This document shows, piece by piece, positions 1 to 9,324 of a DNA stretch of 64,000 nucleotides. A program made the position numbers and the translations under genes. Below the pieces are notes generated by a model that was not told the origin of the DNA, ran no database searches, and saw only the letters and a list, made by a program, of their open reading frames with translations. This DNA comes from Pseudomonas baltica (lineage in GTDB: Bacteria; Pseudomonadota; Gammaproteobacteria; Pseudomonadales; Pseudomonadaceae). The first letter of the stretch is position 1. Each line of letters opens with the position of its first letter. Location of the stretch: NCBI RefSeq assembly GCF_031880315.1, contig NZ_CP134771.1:3158001-3222000 (forward strand), in the 5' to 3' direction.

Positions 1-1521
1 GAAGCTGCTGTAGCGAAACAGGCCGCCTCGCACCTGCAGCGACAGCAACGGGGCGTGCTGCTCGTCGGCGCGGGCGAGGTAGGTCTCGGTTTCAGCCCAT
101 TCGGCCGGCTCGTCGATGATGTCTTCGACGCGGCGCAGTTCCACCTGCACCAGGCGCAGGCTGGCATAGCGGTCCAGCAGGTTGAGCATGCAGCCCATGA
201 ACATGTCCTTGTAGAGCACGAAGGCAAACAGATCGCCGATGCTGTTGTTGCCCTGCAATACCGCAAAGGCCCCCAGGGCACTGACCAGCAGGGAATGCCC
301 ATGGGACAGCCCTTCATGCACCACCCCATTCATCGATTGCAGGCGTTGCACCTTGGCGCGGGCCACTTCGGTGTCGACGTGCTGATTGCTCCAGCGCGCC
401 AGTTTGGCGGCCTCGTAGTGGTAGAGCTTCATCGACTCAATGGCGTTGACGGTGCCAAGCAGGCTGACGTTGCGGGCGGTTTCGGCCTCGATGGCGACCT
501 TGTGGGTGCGCTCCATGATCGGCAGGGTCAACAGCCGAAAGCCGAAGAACAGCAGGCACAACACCAGTGACAGGCCCGCCAGGGGCAGGTTGATCAGCGC
601 CATCAGGCACAGGAAGGCGAGGCCGAATACCGCGTCGATGGTCATGTCCATCCAGCCTGCGGTGAACTGCGTGTAGGCACGATCGGTGGCTTGTGTGCGC
701 CGTAGAATATCCCCCGGCGCGCGGCGCTCGAACCAACCGACCGGCAAGCGCAGCAACCAGGCCATCACGCCGATGCCCAGGTCCTGGCTCAATGCAATGC
801 GCAATTGTGCGTCGAGCCAGGTGCGCAGCCAGGCGGCGACGGTCTTGAACAGAAAGATGGCGCCGAACACGTAGAGGATGAGATAGAGGAAGTCCTCGTC
901 GTTCTTGGCGACGACCTCATCGATGGTCAAGGAAAACAGCTTGGGCGCGGCAATGGCCCCCAGGTACATGACGATGGCCAGCAGCCCCATGGGGATCAGG
1001 TAGCGCAGCAGCCAGGGATTGCGCGACAGCACCTGGGTGAAGCTCAGGGCCTGGCGCGCCGGCATGCTGCGCTGGAGGGTAAAGTGCAGGCCCGGTACCA
1101 GCTCAAGGGCCACGCCACTGAACAACGGCAGCGCCTCCTCCCAGGTGTAAAAGCGCCGACCCAGTGCCGGGTCGATGATGCGCAGGCCGCGGCGCTCGAC
1201 CGCTTCCAGCACCACGAAGTGCATCTTGTTCCAGAACAGAATGGACGGCGTACGCACCTGGCGCAGGCCGTCGAGCATGACCTTCAGCGGACGGCAGGCG
1301 AACCCCAGGGTTTCGCTGACCTTGATGATCTGAAACAGCGACATGCCATCGCGGGCGACGCTGCAGCGCTGGCGCATCTGGCGCAGGCTGAGGACATGAC
1401 CGTGATACCCGGCGATCATGGCGATGGCCGCCATGCCGCATTCGGACATCTCGTCCTGAAGGATCACCGGTACGGATTTGCCCAAGGCGCGGCGGACGCG
1501 GCTCAGCGTTGCATCGATCAT
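1..1521 (-). CDS. C39-peptidase bacteriocin/microcin-type ABC exporter (partial, 3' end outside window)
   Basis: This reading frame is open from an ATG at 1521 to the window edge (507 codons visible). Residues 1-130 form a C39 bacteriocin-processing peptidase domain: oxyanion Gln22 and catalytic Cys28 in QDEMSECG, His101 in KMHFVVL, and Asp117 in IIDPALG, so the triad is complete. Several hydrophobic segments from about residue 160 (for example LLRYLIPMGLLAIVMYL) form the membrane domain. The visible part stops just as the nucleotide-binding domain should begin. Proteins of this family cut double-glycine leaders and export the peptide through the inner membrane in one step. The start overlaps the stop of the upstream adaptor gene by 4 bases (ATGA), which implies translational coupling. 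Confidence 0.93.
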   Translation of the reverse strand, partial: MIDATLSRVRRALGKSVPVILQDEMSECGMAAIAMIAGYHGHVLSLRQMRQRCSVARDGMSLFQIIKVSETLGFACRPLKVMLDGLRQVRTPSILFWNKMHFVVLEAVERRGLRIIDPALGRRFYTWEEALPLFSGVALELVPGLHFTLQRSMPARQALSFTQVLSRNPWLLRYLIPMGLLAIVMYLGAIAAPKLFSLTIDEVVAKNDEDFLYLILYVFGAIFLFKTVAAWLRTWLDAQLRIALSQDLGIGVMAWLLRLPVGWFERRAPGDILRRTQATDRAYTQFTAGWMDMTIDAVFGLAFLCLMALINLPLAGLSLVLCLLFFGFRLLTLPIMERTHKVAIEAETARNVSLLGTVNAIESMKLYHYEAAKLARWSNQHVDTEVARAKVQRLQSMNGVVHEGLSHGHSLLVSALGAFAVLQGNNSIGDLFAFVLYKDMFMGCMLNLLDRYASLRLVQVELRRVEDIIDEPAEWAETETYLARADEQHAPLLSLQVRGGLFRYSSF

Positions 1522-2792
1522 GTCGCCTGCCCCGCAGCATTCGGCATCAGCGCCGGGAGATAGTCGGGGTTACGCTGGCTGCCTTTGAGTACGGGCAGGA
1601 ACAGCCACTCCATGAGGCTCAGCGATTCGAGACGCAACGAGCCGCGCAGGGTCATGCCGTCCTTGAGCCAGTGTTCACGAATGCGCGTGCGGGGATCGCT
1701 GAAATCCAGCGCCACTTCCACCAGATACACTGCGCCCTCCGTCGGTGGGTCGGCCGAAGCGCCCAGCGGCACATCGCGGTAAGTGCTCGCGGTACTGCGG
1801 ACGATGCGGCCCTTGACCACGCCATAACGCTCATAGGGATAGGCGTCGATGCGCACGATCACCGGCGTGCCAGGGCTGGCGAAACCGATGCTGGAGGGGC
1901 TGACATCAAGCATCACGGTGGGCATCGCCCGCTCGGGCTGGTCGATGCGCAGCAACAGCATCGGTTGACCGGCCTGGGCCCGACCGCCAGCGAATACCGA
2001 GACCCCATCGACCACGCCATCCACCGGTGACAGCAATACATACTGCTGGTGCTTGCGCAGGGTTTCGCGGCGTTCGAGCAGTTCGTGACGCTGGCGGGCG
2101 ATGTCGCTGAGGCGCAAGGTCAACTGATGTTCGGCGTCGCTGCCGCGCTGCTGCAATTCGAGCAGCCGCTGGCGCGCCGCCGCTCGCCCCTGTTGGTTGC
2201 TGGCGAGATTCTGCTGAGCGGTTTCGTGGCGCACGATGGCCTCGTTGAGGGCCGCTTCGGACACCGCACCCTCTCGGGCCAGACGCTCATGGCGCTGCTG
2301 CAGACCGGCGGCGATGGCGACGCGGCGCTGGATCGATTGTTCGATCCGGGCGTTGAGATCCAGATCGGCCTGTAACTGGTCGATCTGCAGGCTCAAGGAT
2401 TCACGCTGCGTGCGGTACACGTCGTGCGCCTGGGCTTCATCGCTGTGAGTGTCGGCGAGCAGGCTGTCCAGTCGCTCGGCACTTTGGGTGGCAGTGGTCT
2501 GGCCACTGCCATCACTGAAATTTTCTGGCTCCTGAGGTCGAATCCTCAGCAGCGGCTGGTCCTTGCGCACCGATTGCCCGGCCACCACCAGCACTTCCTG
2601 TACGTGAGCGTTGCCTTCACTGGCGATGCGCACCACATCGCGGGTCAGTACCCGGCCCTGTACTTCTTCCTTGCGGGCATACTCGCCGGCGACCAACAAC
2701 GCGACCAGCATGAAAAAAAACAGGCAGATCAACCAGCCGAACACCAAGGTCCGAACGGGCGCCCGCAGAGCAACCTTTCCGAGTTCCAACAT
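1518..2792 (-). CDS. HlyD/CvaA-family periplasmic adaptor of the peptide exporter
   Basis: 424 residues. A short cytoplasmic N-terminus is followed by one membrane segment (about residues 15-37, VFGWLICLFFFMLVALLVAG), a lipoyl-like half motif, a long charged alpha-helical hairpin (about 100-245, rich in Gln, Arg and Glu), a second lipoyl half (LLSPVDGVVDGVSVFAGGRA) and a beta-barrel region. This is the layout of membrane-fusion proteins that link an ABC exporter to an outer-membrane channel such as TolC. It lies between the peptide precursor gene and the C39 ABC transporter and overlaps the latter by 4 bases. By context it belongs to a microcin-like type I secretion system. No outer-membrane component is visible in the window. 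Confidence 0.92.
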   Translation of the reverse strand: MLELGKVALRAPVRTLVFGWLICLFFFMLVALLVAGEYARKEEVQGRVLTRDVVRIASEGNAHVQEVLVVAGQSVRKDQPLLRIRPQEPENFSDGSGQTTATQSAERLDSLLADTHSDEAQAHDVYRTQRESLSLQIDQLQADLDLNARIEQSIQRRVAIAAGLQQRHERLAREGAVSEAALNEAIVRHETAQQNLASNQQGRAAARQRLLELQQRGSDAEHQLTLRLSDIARQRHELLERRETLRKHQQYVLLSPVDGVVDGVSVFAGGRAQAGQPMLLLRIDQPERAMPTVMLDVSPSSIGFASPGTPVIVRIDAYPYERYGVVKGRIVRSTASTYRDVPLGASADPPTEGAVYLVEVALDFSDPRTRIREHWLKDGMTLRGSLRLESLSLMEWLFLPVLKGSQRNPDYLPALMPNAAGQAT

Positions 2793-2820
2793 CGCGTCAT
2801 ACCTTCATGCAGCCCGCAGA

Positions 2821-2840
2821 GGGGAGCGGCGCCACTCCCC
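2821..2840 (-). terminator. Hairpin between precursor and adaptor genes (attenuator or mRNA-stabilising)
   Basis: GGGGAG and CTCCCC form a perfect 6-bp inverted repeat around an 8-base loop, in the 83-base gap between the peptide precursor stop and the HlyD start. No T-run follows on the minus strand, so full termination is doubtful. A partial block or RNA-stabilising structure would favour precursor over transporter synthesis, a common arrangement in bacteriocin operons (inference). Confidence 0.5.
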
Positions 2841-2875
2841 CCTTTACATCCTTGAGCCCTTGCAGGCCGCAGGCA

Positions 2876-3034
2876 TCAGCTTACTTTGGCAACCACGGCA
2901 GCGATCACCGGAATGGCCGCATCGATCACCCCGCCGATGTCGGCGAAAATACCGGCACCGCGTACTTCGTGAGTGTCTTCGAGCGTCATTTCCTGGGGAG
3001 CGTTGGCGATTTCCAGCTGGGCTTGTGTAGACAT
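2876..3034 (-). CDS. Double-glycine-type leader peptide precursor (putative microcin/bacteriocin or signal peptide)
   Basis: 52 residues from the ATG at 3034, with GAGG seven bases upstream. Residues 16-27 (MTLEDTHEVRGA) resemble a double-glycine leader: hydrophobic Met at -12, acidic at -8, Val at -4, Gly at -2 and Ala at -1. Cleavage after Ala27 would release a 25-residue peptide (28-52) that starts GIFADIGG and is rich in Ala, Val and Ile, with two Asp, one Lys and no Cys or Thr. It is therefore probably an unmodified, helical, membrane-active or signalling peptide. The next genes encode an adaptor and a C39 exporter, the machinery that processes such leaders. No immunity or modifying gene is visible next to it. 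The peptide family is not one I recognise. Confidence 0.75.
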   Translation of the reverse strand: MSTQAQLEIANAPQEMTLEDTHEVRGAGIFADIGGVIDAAIPVIAAVVAKVS

Positions 3035-3170
3035 GGCGATACCTCGATTTATTGTTATTGATAGGAATTGCCGCCGAGACGGCAGACGCGTTCGAGCAGT
3101 GCTCCGAACAGCAAGGCTCGACAACGCCGCCCTTGGGCAAGCCGGATGAACTCGCTCAGTGGCGGGGGTG

Positions 3171-3199
3171 ATTATCTCGATCGGGGCGGGAGGGGAATA
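3171..3199 (-). promoter_or_regulatory. Candidate promoter of the peptide-export operon
   Basis: On the minus strand, GATAAT (3171-3176) is a good -10 match, and 17 bases upstream lies a poor -35 (TATTCC, 3194-3199). A weak -35 directly beside an upstream direct repeat is typical of activator-dependent promoters. It would give a 5' leader of about 130 nt before the precursor start. This is prediction by eye only. Confidence 0.35.
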
Positions 3200-3201
3200 G
3201 C

Positions 3202-3235
3202 GGGCAAGTCTGACAGGGGCGTAGGGCAAGTCTGA
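3202..3235 (-). promoter_or_regulatory. 12-bp direct repeat, 22-bp periodicity, upstream of peptide operon promoter
   Basis: TCAGACTTGCCC occurs twice, exactly, on the minus strand (3224-3235 and 3202-3213), with a 10-base spacer. The repeat length plus spacer is 22 bp, about two helical turns, and the second copy ends 2 bp before the weak -35. This layout resembles the tandem sites bound by dimeric regulators of bacteriocin and quorum-sensing operons. The binding protein is unknown and no regulator gene lies nearby. Confidence 0.45.
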
Positions 3236-3274
3236 GAAGGTCGGCCTAACAGTAGGAGCGTTCCTACAGCGCGG

Positions 3275-3341
3275 TTATTTTCGGGGGCAAGCCCCCTCAC
3301 TACAGGGTTGGTAATTGTAGCGAGGGGGCTGGCCCCGGAAA
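3275..3341. repeat. REP pair (GTAGCGAGGGGGC family)
   Basis: CGGGGGCAAGCCCCCTCACTACA is followed, about 10 bases on, by its inverted copy GTAGCGAGGGGGCTGGCCCC. The pair lies just after the 3' end of cadA and upstream of the peptide operon. The same family recurs near 25.6, 51.4 and 56.9 kb. Confidence 0.8.
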
Positions 3342-3347
3342 TTATGA

Positions 3348-5714
<2,367 letters not shown>

Positions 5715-5743
5715 GGGTCCGGTCTCTGAAATGCTTGTTGCCA

Positions 5744-5774
5744 AGTGAACACCCTGTAGCGACTATAGGGTCAA
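5744..5774 (-). promoter_or_regulatory. CadR-controlled cadA promoter with MerR-type dyad
   Basis: On the minus strand, TTGACC (5769-5774) and TTCACT (5744-5749) are 19 bp apart, the over-long spacing typical of MerR-family promoters. The spacer carries the dyad ACCCTATAG-TCG-CTACAGGGT (5751-5771), which closely matches the known P. putida CadR operator. Metal-bound CadR is expected to untwist this DNA and switch on cadA. Confidence 0.85.
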
Positions 5775-5802
5775 GAGACTTTTGCAGATCGAGGGACATG
5801 AG

Positions 5803-6252
5803 ATGAAAATCGGCGAACTGGCCAAGGCCACCGACTGCCCGGTAGAAACCATCCGCTATTACGAACGCGAAGGCCTGTTGCCCGAGCCCGCCCGCAGCGA
5901 CGGCAACTATCGGGTATACACCCAGGCCCACGTCGAGCGCCTGACGTTCATCCGTAACTGCCGCATCCTCGACATGACCCTCGAAGAAATCCGCAGCCTG
6001 CTCAACTTGCGCGACAGCCCTCAAGACCGCTGCGAAAGCGTCAACCACCTGATCGACGACCACATCCAGCACGTCAGCGCCCGCATCGAAGGCCTCATGG
6101 CCCTGCAACAGCAGCTCGTGGAGCTACGCCAGCGCTGCGGCAGCGAGGCTGATCACGACCCATGCGGCATCCTCCAACGCCTGGAAGTGACCGGCGCGGT
6201 CACCGTGCCGGAGGCAGAGCATTCACATGTGGGACGCAGTCATGGGCATTGA
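5803..6252 (+). CDS. cadR: MerR-family cadmium-responsive regulator CadR
   Basis: 149 residues from the ATG at 5803 (GAGGGA upstream). An N-terminal MerR helix-turn-helix (MKIGELAKATDCPVETIRYY) is followed by a dimerisation helix and metal-site cysteines at 77, 112 and 121. The C-terminus is His-rich (EHSHVGRSHGH), a hallmark of CadR that forms an extra metal site. It represses and activates cadA from the shared 88-base region and probably autoregulates. An upstream in-frame start at 5782 would only add seven residues and lacks a ribosome site at a proper distance. Confidence 0.95.
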   Translation: MKIGELAKATDCPVETIRYYEREGLLPEPARSDGNYRVYTQAHVERLTFIRNCRILDMTLEEIRSLLNLRDSPQDRCESVNHLIDDHIQHVSARIEGLMALQQQLVELRQRCGSEADHDPCGILQRLEVTGAVTVPEAEHSHVGRSHGH

Positions 6253-6316
6253 GAGCGGCCCGTGAAGCCAGTCTCAGTGGAGGTTCTGTGTAGCCCGGAA
6301 AAATCCTTCCCTGAAA

Positions 6317-7288
6317 CTAAACCGCCATCGGCGCCGTCATCGGCGGGTGGTGCTCATACCCTTCCAAGGAAAAATCGCTCGGCTCGATCAGCTCCAGCCA
6401 CTCCGGCTGGTACAGGCCGGTCTTGGCGAATTCCGGGACGCGATCGGAGATCACCAGCCTGGGCGCTGGCAGGGGTTCGCGGTCGAGTTGCTCGGTGAGC
6501 ATGCTCAGGTGGTTTTCATAGACGTGCGCATCGCCGATGAAATAGGTGAACCACCGCGGTGTGTAACCGGTCAGGCGGCCGATCAGCGACAGCAACGCCG
6601 CGCCTTCGGTGAGGTTGAATGGCGTGCCCAGGCCCAGGTCGTTGGAGCGGATGTACAGGGTCAGGGAGATTTCCCGCGTCTCGGCATTGGGGTGGAACTG
6701 ATACAGCAGATGACACGGCGGCAACGCCATCTCGTCCAGCTGCGCGCAGTTCCAGCCGTGGAACAGGATACGCCGGCTGCCCGGATCCTTGATGATGGTA
6801 TCGACGCACTGGCGAATCTGATCGATGGCCTTGTACAGCACCACGTAGGCCTCACCGTCTTCCTCGGCCTGGGCCAGCTGCGTGTAGCCCTGGCCGAGCG
6901 CCAGTTCGATGGCCGCCGGATTGCTCAGCGCAATACGCTTGTAGGCCGGCCACTGGCGCCATTGCACGCCGTAGATTTCACCCAGGTCGTCGGCGCCCTT
7001 GCGGAACGGGTTGTCGAGCCACTGCTGGTTCTCGTTGGCGTTCTGGTCCCAGACCTTGCAACCCAGGGCGCGGAACTCGGCGGCGTTGTTGACCCCGCGC
7101 AAAAAGCCGACCATCTCGCCGATGGCCGACTTGAACGCCAGCTTGCGCGTGGTGATTGCCGGAAAGCCTTCCTGCAGGTCGAAACGCAGCATGGCGCCCG
7201 GCAGGCTGATGGTCTTCACCCCGGTACGGTTGGACTGAAGGGAGCCACGCTTGATGACGTCGGCGACCAGATCGAGATATTGCTTCAT
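6317..7288 (-). CDS. thyA: Thymidylate synthase
   Basis: 323 residues. It makes dTMP from dUMP using methylene-tetrahydrofolate. The catalytic Cys lies in [10 protein letters not shown], the arginine loop in [13 protein letters not shown], and the folate/dUMP signatures follow ([29 protein letters not shown]). It is about 60 residues longer than the E. coli enzyme because of an insertion in the first half (about residues 100-160), as in other Pseudomonas. It is transcribed 48 bases after lgt, probably as one unit, and converges with cadR. Confidence 0.96.
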   Translation of the reverse strand: MKQYLDLVADVIKRGSLQSNRTGVKTISLPGAMLRFDLQEGFPAITTRKLAFKSAIGEMVGFLRGVNNAAEFRALGCKVWDQNANENQQWLDNPFRKGADDLGEIYGVQWRQWPAYKRIALSNPAAIELALGQGYTQLAQAEEDGEAYVVLYKAIDQIRQCVDTIIKDPGSRRILFHGWNCAQLDEMALPPCHLLYQFHPNAETREISLTLYIRSNDLGLGTPFNLTEGAALLSLIGRLTGYTPRWFTYFIGDAHVYENHLSMLTEQLDREPLPAPRLVISDRVPEFAKTGLYQPEWLELIEPSDFSLEGYEHHPPMTAPMAV

Positions 7289-7336
7289 GACTTACCTGCA
7301 TCGATGCCGGCAGGGTCGAACCCTGCCTGACGAGTA

Positions 7337-8149
7337 TTAAAGTGCGGCGCTGTGTTCAGCCGGCTTGCGGTGATAGGCCAGCCAGATCAGCGCCAGGCCA
7401 CCGATGATCATCGGTACACACAAGACCTGCCCCATGGTGACCCAGCCCCAGGCCAGATAGCCCAGCTGCGCGTCCGGCACCCGCACGAACTCCACCAAAA
7501 AGCGGAAGATGCCATAGAACAGCGCGAACATGCCGGACACGGCCATGGTCGGGCGCGGCTTGCGCGAATAAAGCCAAAGGATAGCGAACAACGCCACGCC
7601 TTCCAGTGCGAACTGATACAGCTGGGACGGGTGGCGCGGCAATTGCGCCGGATCGCTGAACGGCGGGAACACCATGGCCCACGGCAGATCGGTCGGCTTG
7701 CCCCACAGCTCGGCATTGATGAAGTTGCCGATACGTCCGGCGCCCAGGCCGATCGGCACCATCGGCGCAATAAAGTCCATCAGTTGGAAGAACGACTTGC
7801 CATTGCGCTTGCCGAACCACCAGGTCGCGATCATTACGCCCAGCAAGCCGCCGTGGAACGCCATGCCGCCTTTCCAGACTTCGAAAATCAGCAATGGATT
7901 GGCCAGGTAGACGTCCAGATCGTAGAACAAGACGTAGCCCAGCCTGCCGCCGACTATCACGCCCATGGCCACCCAGAAGATCATGTCCGAGAGTTTTTCT
8001 TTGGTCCAGGTCGGGTCGAAACGCTGCATGCGGCTCAGCGCCAGCAGCCATGCGCCGCCGATGCCGATCAGGTACATCAGACCGTACCAGTGGATTTTCA
8101 GGGGACCGATCGCCAGGGCGACGGGATCGATCTGCGGATAAGCCAGCAT
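7337..8149 (-). CDS. lgt: Prolipoprotein diacylglyceryl transferase
   Basis: 270 residues with several membrane segments. It attaches diacylglycerol from phosphatidylglycerol to the lipobox Cys of prolipoproteins in the inner membrane. The Lgt signature [17 protein letters not shown] and the N-terminal [19 protein letters not shown] are clear. I chose the ATG at 8149, with GAGGAG five bases upstream; a longer frame to 8179 adds ten residues without family support. It lies upstream of thyA, as in P. aeruginosa. Confidence 0.96.
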   Translation of the reverse strand: MLAYPQIDPVALAIGPLKIHWYGLMYLIGIGGAWLLALSRMQRFDPTWTKEKLSDMIFWVAMGVIVGGRLGYVLFYDLDVYLANPLLIFEVWKGGMAFHGGLLGVMIATWWFGKRNGKSFFQLMDFIAPMVPIGLGAGRIGNFINAELWGKPTDLPWAMVFPPFSDPAQLPRHPSQLYQFALEGVALFAILWLYSRKPRPTMAVSGMFALFYGIFRFLVEFVRVPDAQLGYLAWGWVTMGQVLCVPMIIGGLALIWLAYHRKPAEHSAAL

Positions 8150-8450
8150 TGCGACTCCTCGATAAAGCTGTGGGTTCAAGGCCGCGCCAACTGGGGCTGC
8201 ACCTTGATAAAACAGGAACTATGCCCGGAGGGTCGAGGCACTGACCACCCGGAAATGATGAAATTTTGTGACACGGACGCCGAGGCCCGTGACAGAGGCC
8301 TGAACGCGCCGACTTACCAGGCCTGCGGCCATACGCTGTCGAATCAGGACCGGCATGGTAGCGGAAACAGCCCCTGCGGCTCCAGCCAATGAGGATGGAT
8401 AGTGCCGGGCGGCGTGGGTACAGTAGCGACAAAGACAAGGAAACCCGCCC
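8150..8450. other. Divergent intergenic region lgt / NRDE gene
   Basis: 301 bases without a convincing gene; short open frames here lack ribosome sites and recognisable products. The region must hold the promoters of lgt (leftward) and of the NRDE gene (rightward, with AAGGAA eight bases before its ATG). No strong dyad or repeat was noticed. Confidence 0.5.
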
Positions 8451-9212
8451 ATGTGCCTGATCGTTTTCGCCTGGCGCCCCGAGCACGACGTGCCGCTGCT
8501 GCTGGCGGCCAACCGGGATGAATTCTATGCCCGCCCGACCCTGCCGCTGGCCGCCTGGGAGGATGCGCCGCACGTGCTTGCCGGTCGCGATCTGGAGGCG
8601 GGTGGTACCTGGCTGGGCCTCGGACCGGGCGGACGTTTCGCGGCGCTGACCAATATCCGTGATCCTGATCAACCGACAGGGCACCGTTCGCGGGGTGACC
8701 TGGTCGCACGGTTTCTGACCAGCGGAATCGATCTGGATGACTATTTGCGCGAGGTTCGTGGTCGTTCGGCGGAGTACGCCGGGTTCAATCTGCTATTGGG
8801 CACGGTAGCGCCCGGGCAGTTGCCGCGGCTGATGTATTTCAATGCGCGCGAAAGCGAGCCGGTTGCGCTTGCGGCTGGGGTGTATGGGTTGTCGAATGCC
8901 GCGCTGGATTCGCCTTGGCCCAAGCTGATCAAGGCTCGTGAGGCCTTGGCCGCTGAATTGGATGATGCCATGGAGGATAAATTACTGGCCGTGCTCAACG
9001 ATCCGGAACCTGCCACGGATGCCGATTTGCCAGACACCGGCGTGGGGCTGGCGACGGAAAGGCTGCTGTCGAGCGTGTTTATTGCCAGCCCGAGCTATGG
9101 CACGCGGGCCAGTACGCTGGTGAAACTGCGGGCGGATGGCGGAAGGCGGATTGTCGAGCGCAGTTATGGGCCCTATGGCGGGCATCTGGGCGAGGTGGCC
9201 CTGGAGGATTGA
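8451..9212 (+). CDS. NRDE-family (TANGO2-like) protein
   Basis: 253 residues. The N-terminus MCLIVFAWRP and the family-naming motif ANRDEFYARP are present, as are the conserved AGRDLEAGGTWLG and FAALTNIRDP. The position of Cys2 resembles Ntn-hydrolase folds. The family relates to TANGO2, linked in eukaryotes to lipid/haem handling; the bacterial role is not established. It stands alone and converges with ptsP. Confidence 0.88.
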   Translation: MCLIVFAWRPEHDVPLLLAANRDEFYARPTLPLAAWEDAPHVLAGRDLEAGGTWLGLGPGGRFAALTNIRDPDQPTGHRSRGDLVARFLTSGIDLDDYLREVRGRSAEYAGFNLLLGTVAPGQLPRLMYFNARESEPVALAAGVYGLSNAALDSPWPKLIKAREALAAELDDAMEDKLLAVLNDPEPATDADLPDTGVGLATERLLSSVFIASPSYGTRASTLVKLRADGGRRIVERSYGPYGGHLGEVALED

Positions 9213-9228
9213 GGCGTCCTCCAGGGAC

Positions 9229-9298
9229 TCTCGCGGGCAAGCCTTGCTCCCACAGTACGACTCACCACTGTGGGAGCAAAGCTTGCTCGCGAAGAGGC
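9229..9298. repeat. REPIN (GCGAGCAAGC...GGGAGC family)
   Basis: CTCGCGGGCAAGCCTTGCTCCCACA and the inverted copy TGTGGGAGCAAAGCTTGCTCGCGAAGAG flank a short spacer. It sits between the convergent NRDE and ptsP genes, where it could act as a bidirectional block or RNA end. Confidence 0.85.
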
Positions 9299-9324
9299 CA
9301 GTAGCATCAGCAAAACGCTGACAT

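Noticed and set aside
5715..5744. Ten-residue N-terminal extension of CadA from a TTG start
   Set aside because: The TTG falls within the -10 hexamer of the MerR-type promoter, so it would not be in the transcript; ATG 5714 is used.
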